DNA of 64,000 nt, taken from positions 1 to 64,000 of the forward strand of contig JACPDG010000037.1 in assembly GCA_016184125.1 (NCBI GenBank), written 5' to 3'. Each line of letters begins with the position of its first letter. Positions within the stretch are counted from its first letter, which is position 1. Shown here in pieces: positions 1-9,118 of this stretch. The notes beneath the pieces are model-generated. The model was given only the letters and a program-made list of their open reading frames with translations. It searched no databases and had not been told where the DNA came from. The DNA is from Candidatus Rokuibacteriota bacterium. GTDB lineage: Bacteria > Methylomirabilota > Methylomirabilia > Rokubacteriales > CSP1-6. The translations under genes were made by a program, and so were the position numbers.

Positions 1-526
1 ACAGCGCGGCGGTCAGATAGAGTGGCGAGGCGTAGCGGCCGTAGCGCGCGAGGTCGGGACCGACCCGGCCGCCGCCGTCCTTGCCCACCCTGTGGCACGT
101 CTCGCAGCCCTTGTCGCGGAAGAGGGCGGCGCCGCGGTCGCCGTCGCCCGGAGGGTCGAGGGAGCCCAGGTAGTAGAGGAACGAGAGCAGGCTCGCCATC
201 TCCGGGGGCTCGAACGTCGGCCGCGCGAGCCGCTGCTCGTGCAGGACGTGCTCCATCCCGGGCGCGTGGTTCCACGTGACGGCGGCGATCTCGAGGAGCG
301 GGCGGTTCAGGATCCCGCGGCCGAGATCGGGCCCGCCGGTGCCGCCAGCGCCGTGGACGCTGTGACAGCCGAGGCATCCCTTGCCGGCGAAGAGCCGGCT
401 CCCCTCGAGGGCGCTGCCCGGGAGGAGCGCCCGGAGACTCTCGTGGCCCGCGCGCGCCTCTCCGGTCCCGAGCAGCACGCCGGCGAGCGCGAGACCGATC
501 ACCGCGATCGCGGCGCGGCGTCTCAT
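1..526 (-). CDS. c-type cytochrome, at least two haems (C-terminus beyond window)
   Basis: Exported cytochrome c, probably the electron-exit subunit of the membrane complex encoded just upstream. Residues 1-26 form a signal peptide ending GEARA. CLGCH (51-55) and CETCH (141-145) are haem c sites, each in a class-I-like domain of about 90 residues. The segment WNHAPGM (85-91) recurs in the tetraheme protein at 24005-25231, and its Met may be the distal ligand. The start overlaps the preceding stop (ATGA). The gene runs off the left edge, so its total haem number is unknown. It occupies the position that ActE-type cytochromes hold in alternative complex III operons; that equivalence is an inference. 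Confidence 0.85.
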   Translation of the reverse strand, partial: MRRRAAIAVIGLALAGVLLGTGEARAGHESLRALLPGSALEGSRLFAGKGCLGCHSVHGAGGTGGPDLGRGILNRPLLEIAAVTWNHAPGMEHVLHEQRLARPTFEPPEMASLLSFLYYLGSLDPPGDGDRGAALFRDKGCETCHRVGKDGGGRVGPDLARYGRYASPLYLTAAL

Positions 527-774
527 CGCGCGCTCCGGTCGGTGAGGAGGCCGACGAAGACGTAGACGATCACGCCCCCGAGCGTCAGGAACACGGGGAT
601 CGCCACCAGCGAAATCCCGATGGACGCCGAGAGCACGTCGCCGAGCCGCCACGCCGTCCGGATCAGGTGCGCGATCCATGTCACGATCCCGGTGACGAAC
701 AGGACGGCGAGGCCCGCCAGCACCCACTGGGTCCGCCGCACGCTTCGATCGAACGCGGACTCGGGCTCATTCAT
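523..774 (-). CDS. small two-helix membrane protein of the NrfD complex
   Basis: 83 residues with hydrophobic segments near 18-38 and 54-77 and an Arg-rich C-terminus. It overlaps the NrfD gene upstream and the cytochrome gene downstream by 4 bases each, so it is translationally coupled and probably a structural subunit. Alternative complex III has a comparable small two-helix subunit (ActD), but I cannot show homology from sequence alone. No catalytic motif is visible. Confidence 0.75.
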   Translation of the reverse strand: MNEPESAFDRSVRRTQWVLAGLAVLFVTGIVTWIAHLIRTAWRLGDVLSASIGISLVAIPVFLTLGGVIVYVFVGLLTDRSAR

Positions 775-2132
775 GTCAGGACCTTCTCTCGCTCGGGCAT
801 CGCCGCGTCCGCAGCGCCGTCGGGCAGGTACGTGAGCAGGCGCTCCTCCACCTCCTTGAGTCCCACGTCGCGACCTTCCTGGATCTCCCAGATCGAGATG
901 ATCGGAAAGAGCTTCACGAAGAGGACGTAGAAGAGGATGAAGACACCGAAGCTCGCCGCCAGCTCTCCCCACTCGATCCACGTCGGCCAGTACTGCCCCT
1001 CGGGGAACGGCAGGCGCGGGTTCGAGAGCGTCGGCACGACGATGATGAAGCGCTCGAGCCACATGCCGACGACCACGAAGGCCGACGCCACCACCGTCTT
1101 GCCGACGGCGTGATGACGGAGGCGCACGAGGAGGACCATGGGGATCACGAAGTTCGCGACGACCATCGCCCAGAAGAACGGCCAGAAGGGGCCGGTGAAC
1201 TTCGACCAGAAGACCTTCATCTCCTCCGGCTCGTTGCCGTAATAGCCCGTCAGGTACTCGGCGAACGTCAGGTAGAACCACAGGAGCGTCATCACCAGCA
1301 GGAGCTGGCCGAGGTAGCGGAAGTGGATGGGCTTGAGATACGACTGGAGCCGGTAGATCCGGCGGATGATACCCATCGCGACGATGATGGCCGCGATCCC
1401 CGAGAAGATCGCGCCCGCCACGAAGTAGGGGCCGAAGATCGTCGAGTGCCACATCGGCTGGATCGTCATCGAGAACACGAACGACACCACCGTGTGGACG
1501 GAGACGGCGATCGGAATCACCAGGACGGCCATGATCGCGATGGCCCGGTTCAGGATCTTCCACTGGCGCTCCGTGCCTCGCCAGCCGAGCGCCAGGACCG
1601 CGTAGAGCCAGCGACGCTTTCCCAGGTGGTCGCGCAGGATCGCGATGTCGGGGATGAGCGGCAGGTAGAGGTAGAACGTGCTCGCCGTGAGGTAAGCGCT
1701 GATGCTGGTGGCGTCCCAGAGGAGCGGCGACTGGTAGCGCCCGTACTGGATGACGTTCATCATCCGATCGGGCCGGCCGAGGTCCACCAGGATCTGGCCT
1801 GCGCCGATGAAGAGGACCATGACGGTGATGACCTCGGCCATGCGCGTGATGGGCCGCCGCCACTCGGCCTTCGAGAGTCTGAGGATCGCCGAGATCAGCG
1901 TGCCCGCGTGGCTGATCCCGATGAAGAAGACGAAATTGGTGACGTAGAAGCCCCACGAGACAGGCTGGTGGAGGCCGGTCACGCCGAGCCCTTCGCTCCA
2001 CTGGACGGCGTACGCGATCGCGCCCCACAGGATCGCGAGGCCGAGGACTCCCACCGTCAGGTAGAAGCCGCGCCCCGTCTCGCTGAGCGGGCCGAAGAGC
2101 GCTCGGTCGCGTTCGACGATCGCGTCAGACAC
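771..2132 (-). CDS. nrfD: NrfD/PsrC-type quinone-binding membrane subunit
   Basis: 453 residues dominated by about eight to ten hydrophobic helices, with the NrfD-family N-terminal pattern (WGFYVTNFVFFIGISHAGT) and an RMAEVITVMVLFIGAGQI helix. NrfD proteins exchange electrons between menaquinone and a peripheral Fe-S subunit. It lies between a 4x[4Fe-4S] protein (8-base overlap) and a two-helix protein (4-base overlap). There is only one NrfD gene here, as in Qrc and Psr, whereas alternative complex III has two. Direction of electron flow cannot be told from sequence. Confidence 0.9.
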   Translation of the reverse strand: MSDAIVERDRALFGPLSETGRGFYLTVGVLGLAILWGAIAYAVQWSEGLGVTGLHQPVSWGFYVTNFVFFIGISHAGTLISAILRLSKAEWRRPITRMAEVITVMVLFIGAGQILVDLGRPDRMMNVIQYGRYQSPLLWDATSISAYLTASTFYLYLPLIPDIAILRDHLGKRRWLYAVLALGWRGTERQWKILNRAIAIMAVLVIPIAVSVHTVVSFVFSMTIQPMWHSTIFGPYFVAGAIFSGIAAIIVAMGIIRRIYRLQSYLKPIHFRYLGQLLLVMTLLWFYLTFAEYLTGYYGNEPEEMKVFWSKFTGPFWPFFWAMVVANFVIPMVLLVRLRHHAVGKTVVASAFVVVGMWLERFIIVVPTLSNPRLPFPEGQYWPTWIEWGELAASFGVFILFYVLFVKLFPIISIWEIQEGRDVGLKEVEERLLTYLPDGAADAAMPEREKVLT

Positions 2133-2802
2133 GGCGGTGGCCCTCCATCTCGGCGAGGTAGAACACCTTCGGCCGGGTGCCGAGCTCCTCGCCGAGCCTG
2201 AACGCGCGCGGGCTCCGGGCCAGGCGCGCCACCTCGCTTCCCTCGTCCAGGAGGTCGCCGAAGGTGATGGCGCGGGTGGGGCATGCCTCCGCGCACGCGG
2301 TCACGTAGTCGCCTGCGACAAGGTCTCTGCCCTCGGCGCGCGCCCGCTCGCGCGCCTTCTGCAGGCGGTGGTGGCAGAAGGTGCACTTCTCGACGACGCC
2401 CTTCGGCCGCACGGAGACGTCCGGGTTCTGACCGGGCCCCTCCTTCTGGTAGCGGAGCCAGTTGAAGTACTTCGCGTTGTAAGGGCATGCGGCCATGCAG
2501 AACCGGCAGCCGATGCAGCGCGCGTGGATCTGGGCGACGATGCCTTCCGGGTTCCGGTACGTCGCGTACACCGGACAGACCTTCGTGCAGGGCGGATCGT
2601 CGCACTGCAGGCACGGCCGTGGCAGGAACCGGGTGCGCTCCTCGGACTCCTCGCGGAGGACGTGCATCCAGCTGATGATCCGTCCCCGCGCGGCCTCCTT
2701 CGGCCCCACCGCGGGGACGTTGTTCTCCGCCTTGCACGCCATCACGCACGCCTGGCATCCCGTGCAGCGGTCGAGGTCGATCACCATGCCCCAGAGCGCC
2801 AT
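2125..2802 (-). CDS. four-cluster ferredoxin-like subunit (DmsB/PsrB/QrcC family)
   Basis: 225 residues. The first cysteine cluster is C13-x2-C16-x2-C19-x3-C23. Further clusters are CLQCDDPPCTKVC, CIGCRFCMAAC and CTFC together with ACAEACPT. Together these give four [4Fe-4S] sites as in DmsB/PsrB proteins, which wire a molybdopterin subunit to an NrfD subunit. There is no signal peptide, so export would have to be with the Tat-targeted partner encoded 1 base upstream. It is a separate protein here, whereas in alternative complex III the equivalent is fused to the MopB part. Confidence 0.9.
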   Translation of the reverse strand: MALWGMVIDLDRCTGCQACVMACKAENNVPAVGPKEAARGRIISWMHVLREESEERTRFLPRPCLQCDDPPCTKVCPVYATYRNPEGIVAQIHARCIGCRFCMAACPYNAKYFNWLRYQKEGPGQNPDVSVRPKGVVEKCTFCHHRLQKARERARAEGRDLVAGDYVTACAEACPTRAITFGDLLDEGSEVARLARSPRAFRLGEELGTRPKVFYLAEMEGHRRV

Positions 2803-2803
2803 G

Positions 2804-5215
2804 TCACGCCTTCCCGATGCGGACGCGCGTGGTGTTGAGGAGGCCGAAGCCCCGGAACGCGTCGGCCTCGTTGGCGATCAGGTCGTTCGGGCTCGGGCCC
2901 TCCCCGCCGAAGAGCGGGATGTTGACGACGTCGGGATGCGTCCCCGCCGTGAGCTTCGCCCTCAGGCGAATGCGCCCCTTCGGCGATTCCACCCATGCCC
3001 ACTCGCCGTCCTTGACGCCGACCCGCGCGGCCGTCTCGGGGTGCACCTCCACCCATCGCTCCCACGCCGCGCGCACGTGGACCGCGGGCTGCTCGAGGAG
3101 CCACGGCTGGTTCCCCCCGCCGCCGAGGGGACGCGTGACGAGCCGATACGTGTTGAGCCGGAGCGGGAAGTCGCTCGGTTCCTCGCGCTCGCGAAGCGGC
3201 ACGGCGGGCAGGTAGAGACGATCGCCGCGGTCCCGGCCGCCGAGGGCGGTGACGAAGGGCGCCACGTTTCCCTCCCGCGCCAGCGTCTCCTCGACCCGCT
3301 GCCGGAGGAGCGTCGAGTAGAACTCGAACTTCCCCGACGGCGTGGTGAGGAGCGCCTTCCTCCCGACGGGAAGCTCCGTCGGATCCCACCACGCGCCACG
3401 CGCGACCAGCGCCTCCCAGAACTTCTCGTACGACGCGAACTGCGGCGCCCAGTAGCCCTGGCGCTCGAGGACCCTCTGGAGCGACTCCTCGGCCGGCGTC
3501 GAGATCACGTGGCCGCGGCCTGCTTGCCAGAGCCCGCGGACGCCCGCGTGCAGCACCTTCTCGTGGCTCTCCCACGGCAGGCTCCGCGCCACGCTCCCGC
3601 CGACCGCCTTCGCGAGCTGGAGCACGACGTCGCCGGTGTCACGCGTGTCGTGGAGCGGTGCGCTGGCCGGCCGCGCGAGGCTCAGGCACGTGAAGCCGGC
3701 CACGTGCCGGACGTGGTCGTCCTGCCAGCGCTCGAGGAACGTGGAGTCGGGCAGGATCAGGTCCGCCCGCGCGGCGCTCTCGTCGAGGACCGGCGAGAAG
3801 CTCACGATGAAGGGCACGCGCTCGAACGCGCGGGCGAACTCCTCCTTCGCGGGATGATTGGCGAGTGGGTTCGTGGCGAAGAGGACGAGCGCGTTCACCG
3901 GGTATGGCTCGCCGCTCGAGATCCGCTCGGGGAGGACCTGGGGGGCGCTGGAGACGAGCAGGTACCGGCCGTGCCCCGCGCCGTCGATCCTCGCCTGGGC
4001 GAAGCCACGCTTCGCCGCGTCGTCCTGCTCCGCCGGCGGCAGCGCAGCGAGGGGCAGCTCGCCCTGGACGAGGAGCCCACCCCGCACGCCGATCGACCCG
4101 AGGAGCGCGTTCAGGCTGTGGATCGCCATGCGTGTGTGGACATCGTCGCGCCCGTACGCGGGTCCTCGCTCGCCGATGACGACCGCCGGCCGGAGCGTGG
4201 CGAGGTCACGCGCGACCTCGAGGATCGTCCTCACGGGCACGCCGGTCGTCCGCGAGACGGCGAGGAGCCCGTACTCGCCGAGGACCACGTCGCGGAACCC
4301 CGCGTGACGCTGGCCGCGCGCGTCCGTCCAGTCGTCGAAGCCGAAGGTGTGCTCGCTGACGAAGTCGCGATCGTAGAGGCCCTCGCGGATGAGCGCGTTC
4401 GCGATGCCGAGGGCCAGGATGCCGTCGGTCCCCGGTACGATCGGGACCCAGCGATCCGCCTTCACCGCCGTCTGGGAGCGCCGGGGATCGACGTGGATCA
4501 GGCGTCCGCGTGGCCCGTCGCCGCCGCGGAGGCGCGCGAACGCGAGTGAAGCGTTCACGGGTCCGAGCCAGGACTCGAGGAGCCCGACGCCGAACGAGAG
4601 GATGCAGCGCGCGCCCGCGAGGTCGTAGCCGAGGGGCGTCGTGACGCCCTGCATGAGCCGATGCGCGAGGGCGGGCTCCTCGGGATGAAGGCAGCGGACC
4701 CGGATGTAGTTGGGCGTGCCGTACGCTTCGGCGAAGCGCTTGAAGAGCGTGTCGCGCGAGCCACGATACTGGCCGCCGAGGATCGCGACCGTGTGCGCGA
4801 GGCCCTTCGCGCGCAGCTCCCCGAGGCGCTTCGTCACGAGCCCGAGCGCCTCGTCCCAGGCGATGGGACGGAAGCGCCCGCGCTGGCCGTCACGCACGAG
4901 CGGTCCCCTGAGTCGTTTCGCATCGTAGAGGAGCTGGAGCGCGCCGAACGCCTTCGGGCAGAGAGCGCCGCGGTTCACCGGGTGGTGCGGGTTCCCGCGC
5001 AGCCCCGCCACCTGGCCGTCGAGCGTTCTCACCAGGAGCCCGCAGCCGCCGGGGCACTGCTGGCAGATCGATGGGACCCAGCTCTCCTCGGGCGTTGCCC
5101 ACCGCTCGAGGTCCTGGCTCGCCACGTCGGCAGTGGCCAGCCGTCTTCTCGCCAGCGCCGCCGCCCCGGCGGCTCCGCCCAGCGCTCCGATGAACCCTCG
5201 ACGCGACACACGCAT
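2804..5215 (-). CDS. Tat-exported molybdopterin-oxidoreductase-family subunit (QrcB/PsrA-like)
   Basis: 803 residues from the ATG that opens the twin-arginine motif SRRGFIG (residues 4-10). An in-frame upstream extension exists but would bury this motif. N-terminal cysteines C51-x2-C54-x3-C58-x27-C86 fit a [4Fe-4S] site. The rest has the usual dinucleotide-binding MopB folds. I could not identify a convincing Mo ligand, so it may be catalytic (PsrA-like) or a structural MopB protein as in Qrc. The gene order c-haem, MopB, Fe-S, NrfD is the same as qrcABCD. Gap to the pentaheme gene upstream is 10 bases. Confidence 0.85.
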   Translation of the reverse strand: MRVSRRGFIGALGGAAGAAALARRRLATADVASQDLERWATPEESWVPSICQQCPGGCGLLVRTLDGQVAGLRGNPHHPVNRGALCPKAFGALQLLYDAKRLRGPLVRDGQRGRFRPIAWDEALGLVTKRLGELRAKGLAHTVAILGGQYRGSRDTLFKRFAEAYGTPNYIRVRCLHPEEPALAHRLMQGVTTPLGYDLAGARCILSFGVGLLESWLGPVNASLAFARLRGGDGPRGRLIHVDPRRSQTAVKADRWVPIVPGTDGILALGIANALIREGLYDRDFVSEHTFGFDDWTDARGQRHAGFRDVVLGEYGLLAVSRTTGVPVRTILEVARDLATLRPAVVIGERGPAYGRDDVHTRMAIHSLNALLGSIGVRGGLLVQGELPLAALPPAEQDDAAKRGFAQARIDGAGHGRYLLVSSAPQVLPERISSGEPYPVNALVLFATNPLANHPAKEEFARAFERVPFIVSFSPVLDESAARADLILPDSTFLERWQDDHVRHVAGFTCLSLARPASAPLHDTRDTGDVVLQLAKAVGGSVARSLPWESHEKVLHAGVRGLWQAGRGHVISTPAEESLQRVLERQGYWAPQFASYEKFWEALVARGAWWDPTELPVGRKALLTTPSGKFEFYSTLLRQRVEETLAREGNVAPFVTALGGRDRGDRLYLPAVPLREREEPSDFPLRLNTYRLVTRPLGGGGNQPWLLEQPAVHVRAAWERWVEVHPETAARVGVKDGEWAWVESPKGRIRLRAKLTAGTHPDVVNIPLFGGEGPSPNDLIANEADAFRGFGLLNTTRVRIGKA

Positions 5216-5225
5216 CGTCTCGTCC

Positions 5226-5786
5226 TCAGCGGTGGCAAGCGTTGCAGTCGGTGGACAGCGCCCGCGCGGCCACGACCGCGACGGGCCCGGCTGGCCTCTC
5301 GGCGCGGCCGGTCCGCTTCTCGTGGCAGGCGATGCAGTCATCCATCGCGAGCGTCTTCAGCGGGCGCGCCGGCGGGCGGTCGAGGGTCTCCATGGGACCG
5401 TGGCACGTCTGGCACGTCACCTTCGCCGCCACGACGTGCGTGCGATGCGGGAAGTACACGTGGGGCGGCAGCCGCCACACGCGCTTCCAGGGAATCTCGC
5501 CGCCTCCCTCGAACGCCTGCACCTTCTTGATCTCGGGGGTGGCGTCTCCGCCGGCGTGACACGACAGGCAGAGGGCCGTCGGCGGCCGACCGGCGACCGC
5601 GTCCTTCTCCGCGCGCTCGTGGCAGGTCGTGCACGGGAGGCTCAGGTCCCCTGCGTGCGTCTTGTGGGGGAACTGGATCGGCTGCGTGACCGGAGGCGCC
5701 GCCCAGATCTCGAAGGCCGCCCAGGCGATGAGCCCGAGTGCGACGACGCCAGCGCCAGCCCGCCACCCCACGCCGTGCCACCTCAT
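5226..5786 (-). CDS. membrane-anchored pentaheme cytochrome c (ActA/QrcA-like)
   Basis: 186 residues: an uncleaved or signal-anchor helix near residues 9-28, then five CxxCH motifs (CTTCH, CLSCH, CQTCH, CIACH, CNACH). Several FPHxTH-type histidines may serve as distal ligands, as in cytochrome c7-like proteins. ActA of alternative complex III carries five haems and QrcA six, so haem number favours the ActA comparison while the separate MopB and Fe-S genes favour Qrc. The start codon overlaps the stop of the upstream receiver-like gene by 4 bases. Confidence 0.88.
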   Translation of the reverse strand: MRWHGVGWRAGAGVVALGLIAWAAFEIWAAPPVTQPIQFPHKTHAGDLSLPCTTCHERAEKDAVAGRPPTALCLSCHAGGDATPEIKKVQAFEGGGEIPWKRVWRLPPHVYFPHRTHVVAAKVTCQTCHGPMETLDRPPARPLKTLAMDDCIACHEKRTGRAERPAGPVAVVAARALSTDCNACHR

Positions 5787-6217
5787 GGCGCGATCCTCCG
5801 ACCCGCCTGTCGCCTCGGCGCTCGCGCGACGGCTCTGAGCGCGTGCGCCAGCTCCTCGGGTCCGGACACCTTGATCGGAACCCCGGTGAAGACGGTCGCT
5901 TCCTCGCCGCGGAGGCTGATCGCCACGCCCATCAGTCCTTCGAGCGACTCGAGGATCGCGATCCCGCCGTCGCCCTCCACGACGACCACGTCGGGCCGGT
6001 AGCGATGCAGCTCGCGAAGCGACAGCTGCGGCCGCTCGATCATGCCGACCATCCGGAGCGTCCGTTGTTGCTCGAGGAGGCCCTTGAGCCCGTGGGCGAA
6101 CAGGGCGTGCTCGTAGACGATGCACACGCGAACCGCGTGACGCGCGGACGGCCGAGCACCCGGATCTCGATCCTTCGCCCGACGTGTCTGGATCACGACC
6201 GGAGTCTTGCGATTCAC
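5783..6217 (-). CDS. degenerate response-regulator receiver protein
   Basis: Resembles the NarL-type receiver encoded at 9119-9781 (RVCIVYEHALFAHGLKGLL against RVLVVDDHALFRKGVASLL). However, the acidic pair is replaced by Tyr-Glu and the phospho-acceptor Asp by Glu (RPDVVVVEGD). No output domain follows. The GTG at 6217 is my preferred start because the receiver begins about 28 codons later; an ATG at 6307 would add 30 residues and has no Shine-Dalgarno sequence. Its stop overlaps the pentaheme cytochrome start, so it is likely co-expressed with the complex. Role unknown. Confidence 0.6.
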   Translation of the reverse strand: MNRKTPVVIQTRRAKDRDPGARPSARHAVRVCIVYEHALFAHGLKGLLEQQRTLRMVGMIERPQLSLRELHRYRPDVVVVEGDGGIAILESLEGLMGVAISLRGEEATVFTGVPIKVSGPEELAHALRAVARAPRRQAGRRIAP

Positions 6218-6307
6218 GCGTCCACTCTGCTCTGCGCGCGGCGTTCGCGGTAGGCCCCGGAAGGGCCAACGCGCCGCACTGAGACGGGCTATCGGGCGGT
6301 AGCCCAT

Positions 6308-6680
6308 CCGGGTGACGGAGCCCGGGGCTGTCAGAACAGGACCACGGTCACTCCGACCGTGAGGATCACCACGTCATCGACGGCGCTGCCTCCGAAGCCG
6401 CTGACGACTCCCCCACCACGGACCACGCCGTCGCCGCGCGCAGCCGGTTGAACCCCTCCACGGAGAACGCGTGCGCGGCGCCGAGGCGCGGTGTCGGGTC
6501 ACACCAGGGTCCTGAGGAGCTCGAGGGCGGGACAGACGCGGATGCCGTCCGGAGTGACGTAATCCCTCCGGCCCGTGCTTCTGTTTCCTTCTTGACGGCG
6601 CGGATGCGTGGGCTGCCGAACGGCGGCGTCGCCGCGTACCTCGAGCCTCTACGCGATCGTCCAGCTGGAGCGCGTCACCG
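6308..6680 (-). other. gene-poor stretch between receiver gene and porin gene
   Basis: No convincing gene. A minus-strand open frame ends at 6331 and encodes a hydrophobic tail (VVILTVGVTVVLF), possibly a gene end remnant. GGGCTA/TAGCCC (6286-6305) and GGCCC/GGGCC (6253-6267) form two small hairpins just inside the upstream edge of the receiver gene and could be leader structures. Confidence 0.3.
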
Positions 6681-8935
6681 TCAGAAGCGGTAACCGACGG
6701 TGAACGCCAGGATGTTGGCGGTGTAGTCGCGGACCTGGGCTCCCAGGAAAATGCTGGTCCCGGTGCTGGCGTCGACGCCGCCCATCCAGGGCTCGATCTC
6801 GTCCGTCCGGAAGTCGGTGACGTCGAACCGCTCCCAGATGTACCGGCCCGTCACGAACCACGATTTGCTGATGTTGTAGCGAACAGACGCCTGGAGCTGG
6901 TGGAGCTGATCGGTGATGGTCGGGAAGTCGACCGCCGTGGCCGAGGCGTTCTGGCCGGCGGTGCCGCCGCTCGGGGGCGTGGGGTTGAACCCTTGCATCC
7001 GGCCGGTCGCCTCCGAGAAGCTCCAGTCGAGCCGAAGGTCGAGCTTCCCGGGGATCATGGACCAGTTGATCCCGGCGCCGACGGTGTGGACGATGTCGCG
7101 GTTCTCCGCGACCCAGTCGAAGGTGGGATTCTCGAGCTGGGCCGGCGGCTCCCGATAGCGCGAACGCTGCCGGGCGAAGATCTCCTCGCGCGTATAGCTG
7201 GTGAAGAGCGCCAGCGTCCGCGTGGGGCTCCACGACACGTCGAGCCCCGCCACCCAGCTCTCGTCGTCCTGGAGCCCGAGCCGCGAGTTCTTGTAGTCGT
7301 CTTTTCGCACGCCGACGGTCGGGGTGATGACGAGCGTGTCCAGCGGGCTGATCTGGGCCAGGAGGTCGACACGGTCTCGATCCCGGTCGGCCTGGTCGAA
7401 CTTCCTCAAGAGAACGGACTGCGCCTGCGGGGCGTCGGCCTCCAGCTCCTCGGGCGTGACGCTGTGCGCGAGATGGGCGAACGTGTCGTACCGGTTGATC
7501 CGGCGCCAGGAGTGGCGGTACGACGTGCGGACGACGAGCCAGTCGAGCGGCGTCCAGTCCAGCGAGACCCGGGGCGTGTGCTCGTCGGTCAGGTCGGCTT
7601 CCCGGTGGTTCTCGTCGCGGTCCCACCGCTCCCAGTCGTATCCCACCGTGAGCGAGAGCGGGCCGAGCAGTCGCCACCCCACGTCCGCCCCGGCGTTGTG
7701 CCTGGTGTAGCTGAAGCGCGAGGTCGTGAGCGGTTCGGTGATGATGCTCGTGTCGGTCCTCACGCGCGCCGGAAAGGTGAGGTTCCGGGTCGTGTCGTCG
7801 AGGTCGTAGAACCGGTAGCGGGCACCGAGCGAGATGCGCGGCAGAGGACGGCTCGTGAACCGGAGGTTCAAGAGCTGCGTGCGCACGTCGCCGTCCAGGC
7901 TGTCGGCCGGAAGCGCCAGACGGGGATCCACGATGGCCGAGTTGATGGTGTGCGGCACGAACGAGTCGTCCTGGAAGCGCCAGCCATAGGAGTACGTCCC
8001 GGTCAGCCGGCTGTCCCCGGGCAGGTTGATCGCCCCGGTCACGCTGGCCGTGTGCGCGACGTTGTCCGGCGCGAGGTCGAGGCGGCCCCGCGACGGGCCC
8101 CCGACGATGTCGGTCACCCGCAGGGGGTTGTCCCAGACGAGGACGTCGACGTCGTTCTTGAAGAGCGAGAGGTTGTAAGCGAACTGGAGCTGCCATCGCT
8201 CCCGCGTGATCGCGGCTGCGAGCTGAAGGTCGTGGACGGTCTGCTCGATGGGCTCGGGCAGCTCCACCTGGTTCGTGAAGACGAAGGTGGTCCCGATCGG
8301 GCGCTCCCCCTCCTTCCTGGTGCGCGTGTACTCGGCCAGGAAGTCCCACTCGCGGGTGGGGGTCAGCTTCAGCGTCAGCCGCGCGATGTCCCAGCGGGTC
8401 TCCAGATCGATGCTCCGGGCGCTCGTCGCCAGGAAGTCGCGGAGGAGGCCCGGCCGGGCCGCGGCCGACGCCCCCTGGAGCGTGGTCTGGATCGAGTCCG
8501 GGAGCTCGAACACTCCGCGGGAGGTCTCGCCATAGGGACTCCTGCCGGTGCGACTGAACACGTGCGGGATCTGGTCCCACTCGAACTCGAAGTCGTAGAG
8601 GCCGAGCCTGGAGCCACGGAGGCGGAAGTTCTGGTCATCCTCCCCGGCGTCCTGCGCCTTGAGCTCGAAGAGGTAGCGATCGTCCTTCGTTGTCAGACGA
8701 AGATCGAGCCCCCCGAGGAAGGCCCCGGAAGGAATGTCCCGGTACTCCTCGAACTTGCCGCTGTCCCGGTTCGACGGACGCTCGCGAACACGTCCCAGCC
8801 TGCGAGCATTCCCCATTCGGGCGCGAAAGGCTTCGAGGCTGGAGACGCCTGTCCGCTCGCGAGCGCGGCGGAGCAGGCGACGAGCACAGCCGCACCGAGG
8901 ACCGAGGCGAACAGCGCGCGGCAGAAGGACTTCAT
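6681..8935 (-). CDS. MtrB/PioB-family outer-membrane beta-barrel, apparent frameshift
   Basis: About 750 residues when joined. The N-terminal frame (from ATG 8935) gives a signal peptide and GWDVFASVR. The remaining roughly 700 residues lie one frame over, beginning near RPSNRDSGKFEEYRDIP, a strong match to the N-terminal region of MtrB/PioB proteins. The switch is around 8770-8790 and needs one extra base, so it is either an assembly or read error or a real mutation. Alternating beta strands and a C-terminal GYRF, Phe last, fit an outer-membrane barrel. MtrB/PioB proteins sheath a decaheme cytochrome for electron transfer across the outer membrane, but no decaheme gene is next to it here. 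A sigma70-like promoter precedes it. Confidence 0.8.
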
Positions 8936-8948
8936 CGGTTACAGCGCG

Positions 8949-8977
8949 ACGTTAGAAACGGGCATCCGCGCTGTCAA
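8949..8977 (-). promoter_or_regulatory. sigma70-like promoter of the MtrB/PioB-like gene
   Basis: Minus strand TTGACA (8977-8972), 17-base spacer, TAACGT (8954-8949), ending 13 bases before the ATG at 8935. This is the closest match to the -35/-10 consensus in the window. Confidence 0.6.
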
Positions 8978-9118
8978 TAGTCTGAACGGGCCCTTCTAGC
9001 GAATATCACTCAGGAAAACAGGGCGCGATCGCTACTCGGAGGGCAGCCGAGACACTGTGGCGAAAGGGCCAGGACCCTGGTTGCAGCCGTTCCCGGTCGC
9101 TCGGGAAACCGCCGGGAG

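Noticed and set aside
523-2028. 501-codon minus-strand frame
   Set aside because: Only its last 83 codons are real (the two-helix protein); the rest is out of frame with NrfD.
6448-6693. 81-codon plus-strand ORF in the gene-poor stretch
   Set aside because: No ribosome site, biased composition and overlap with the porin 3' end.
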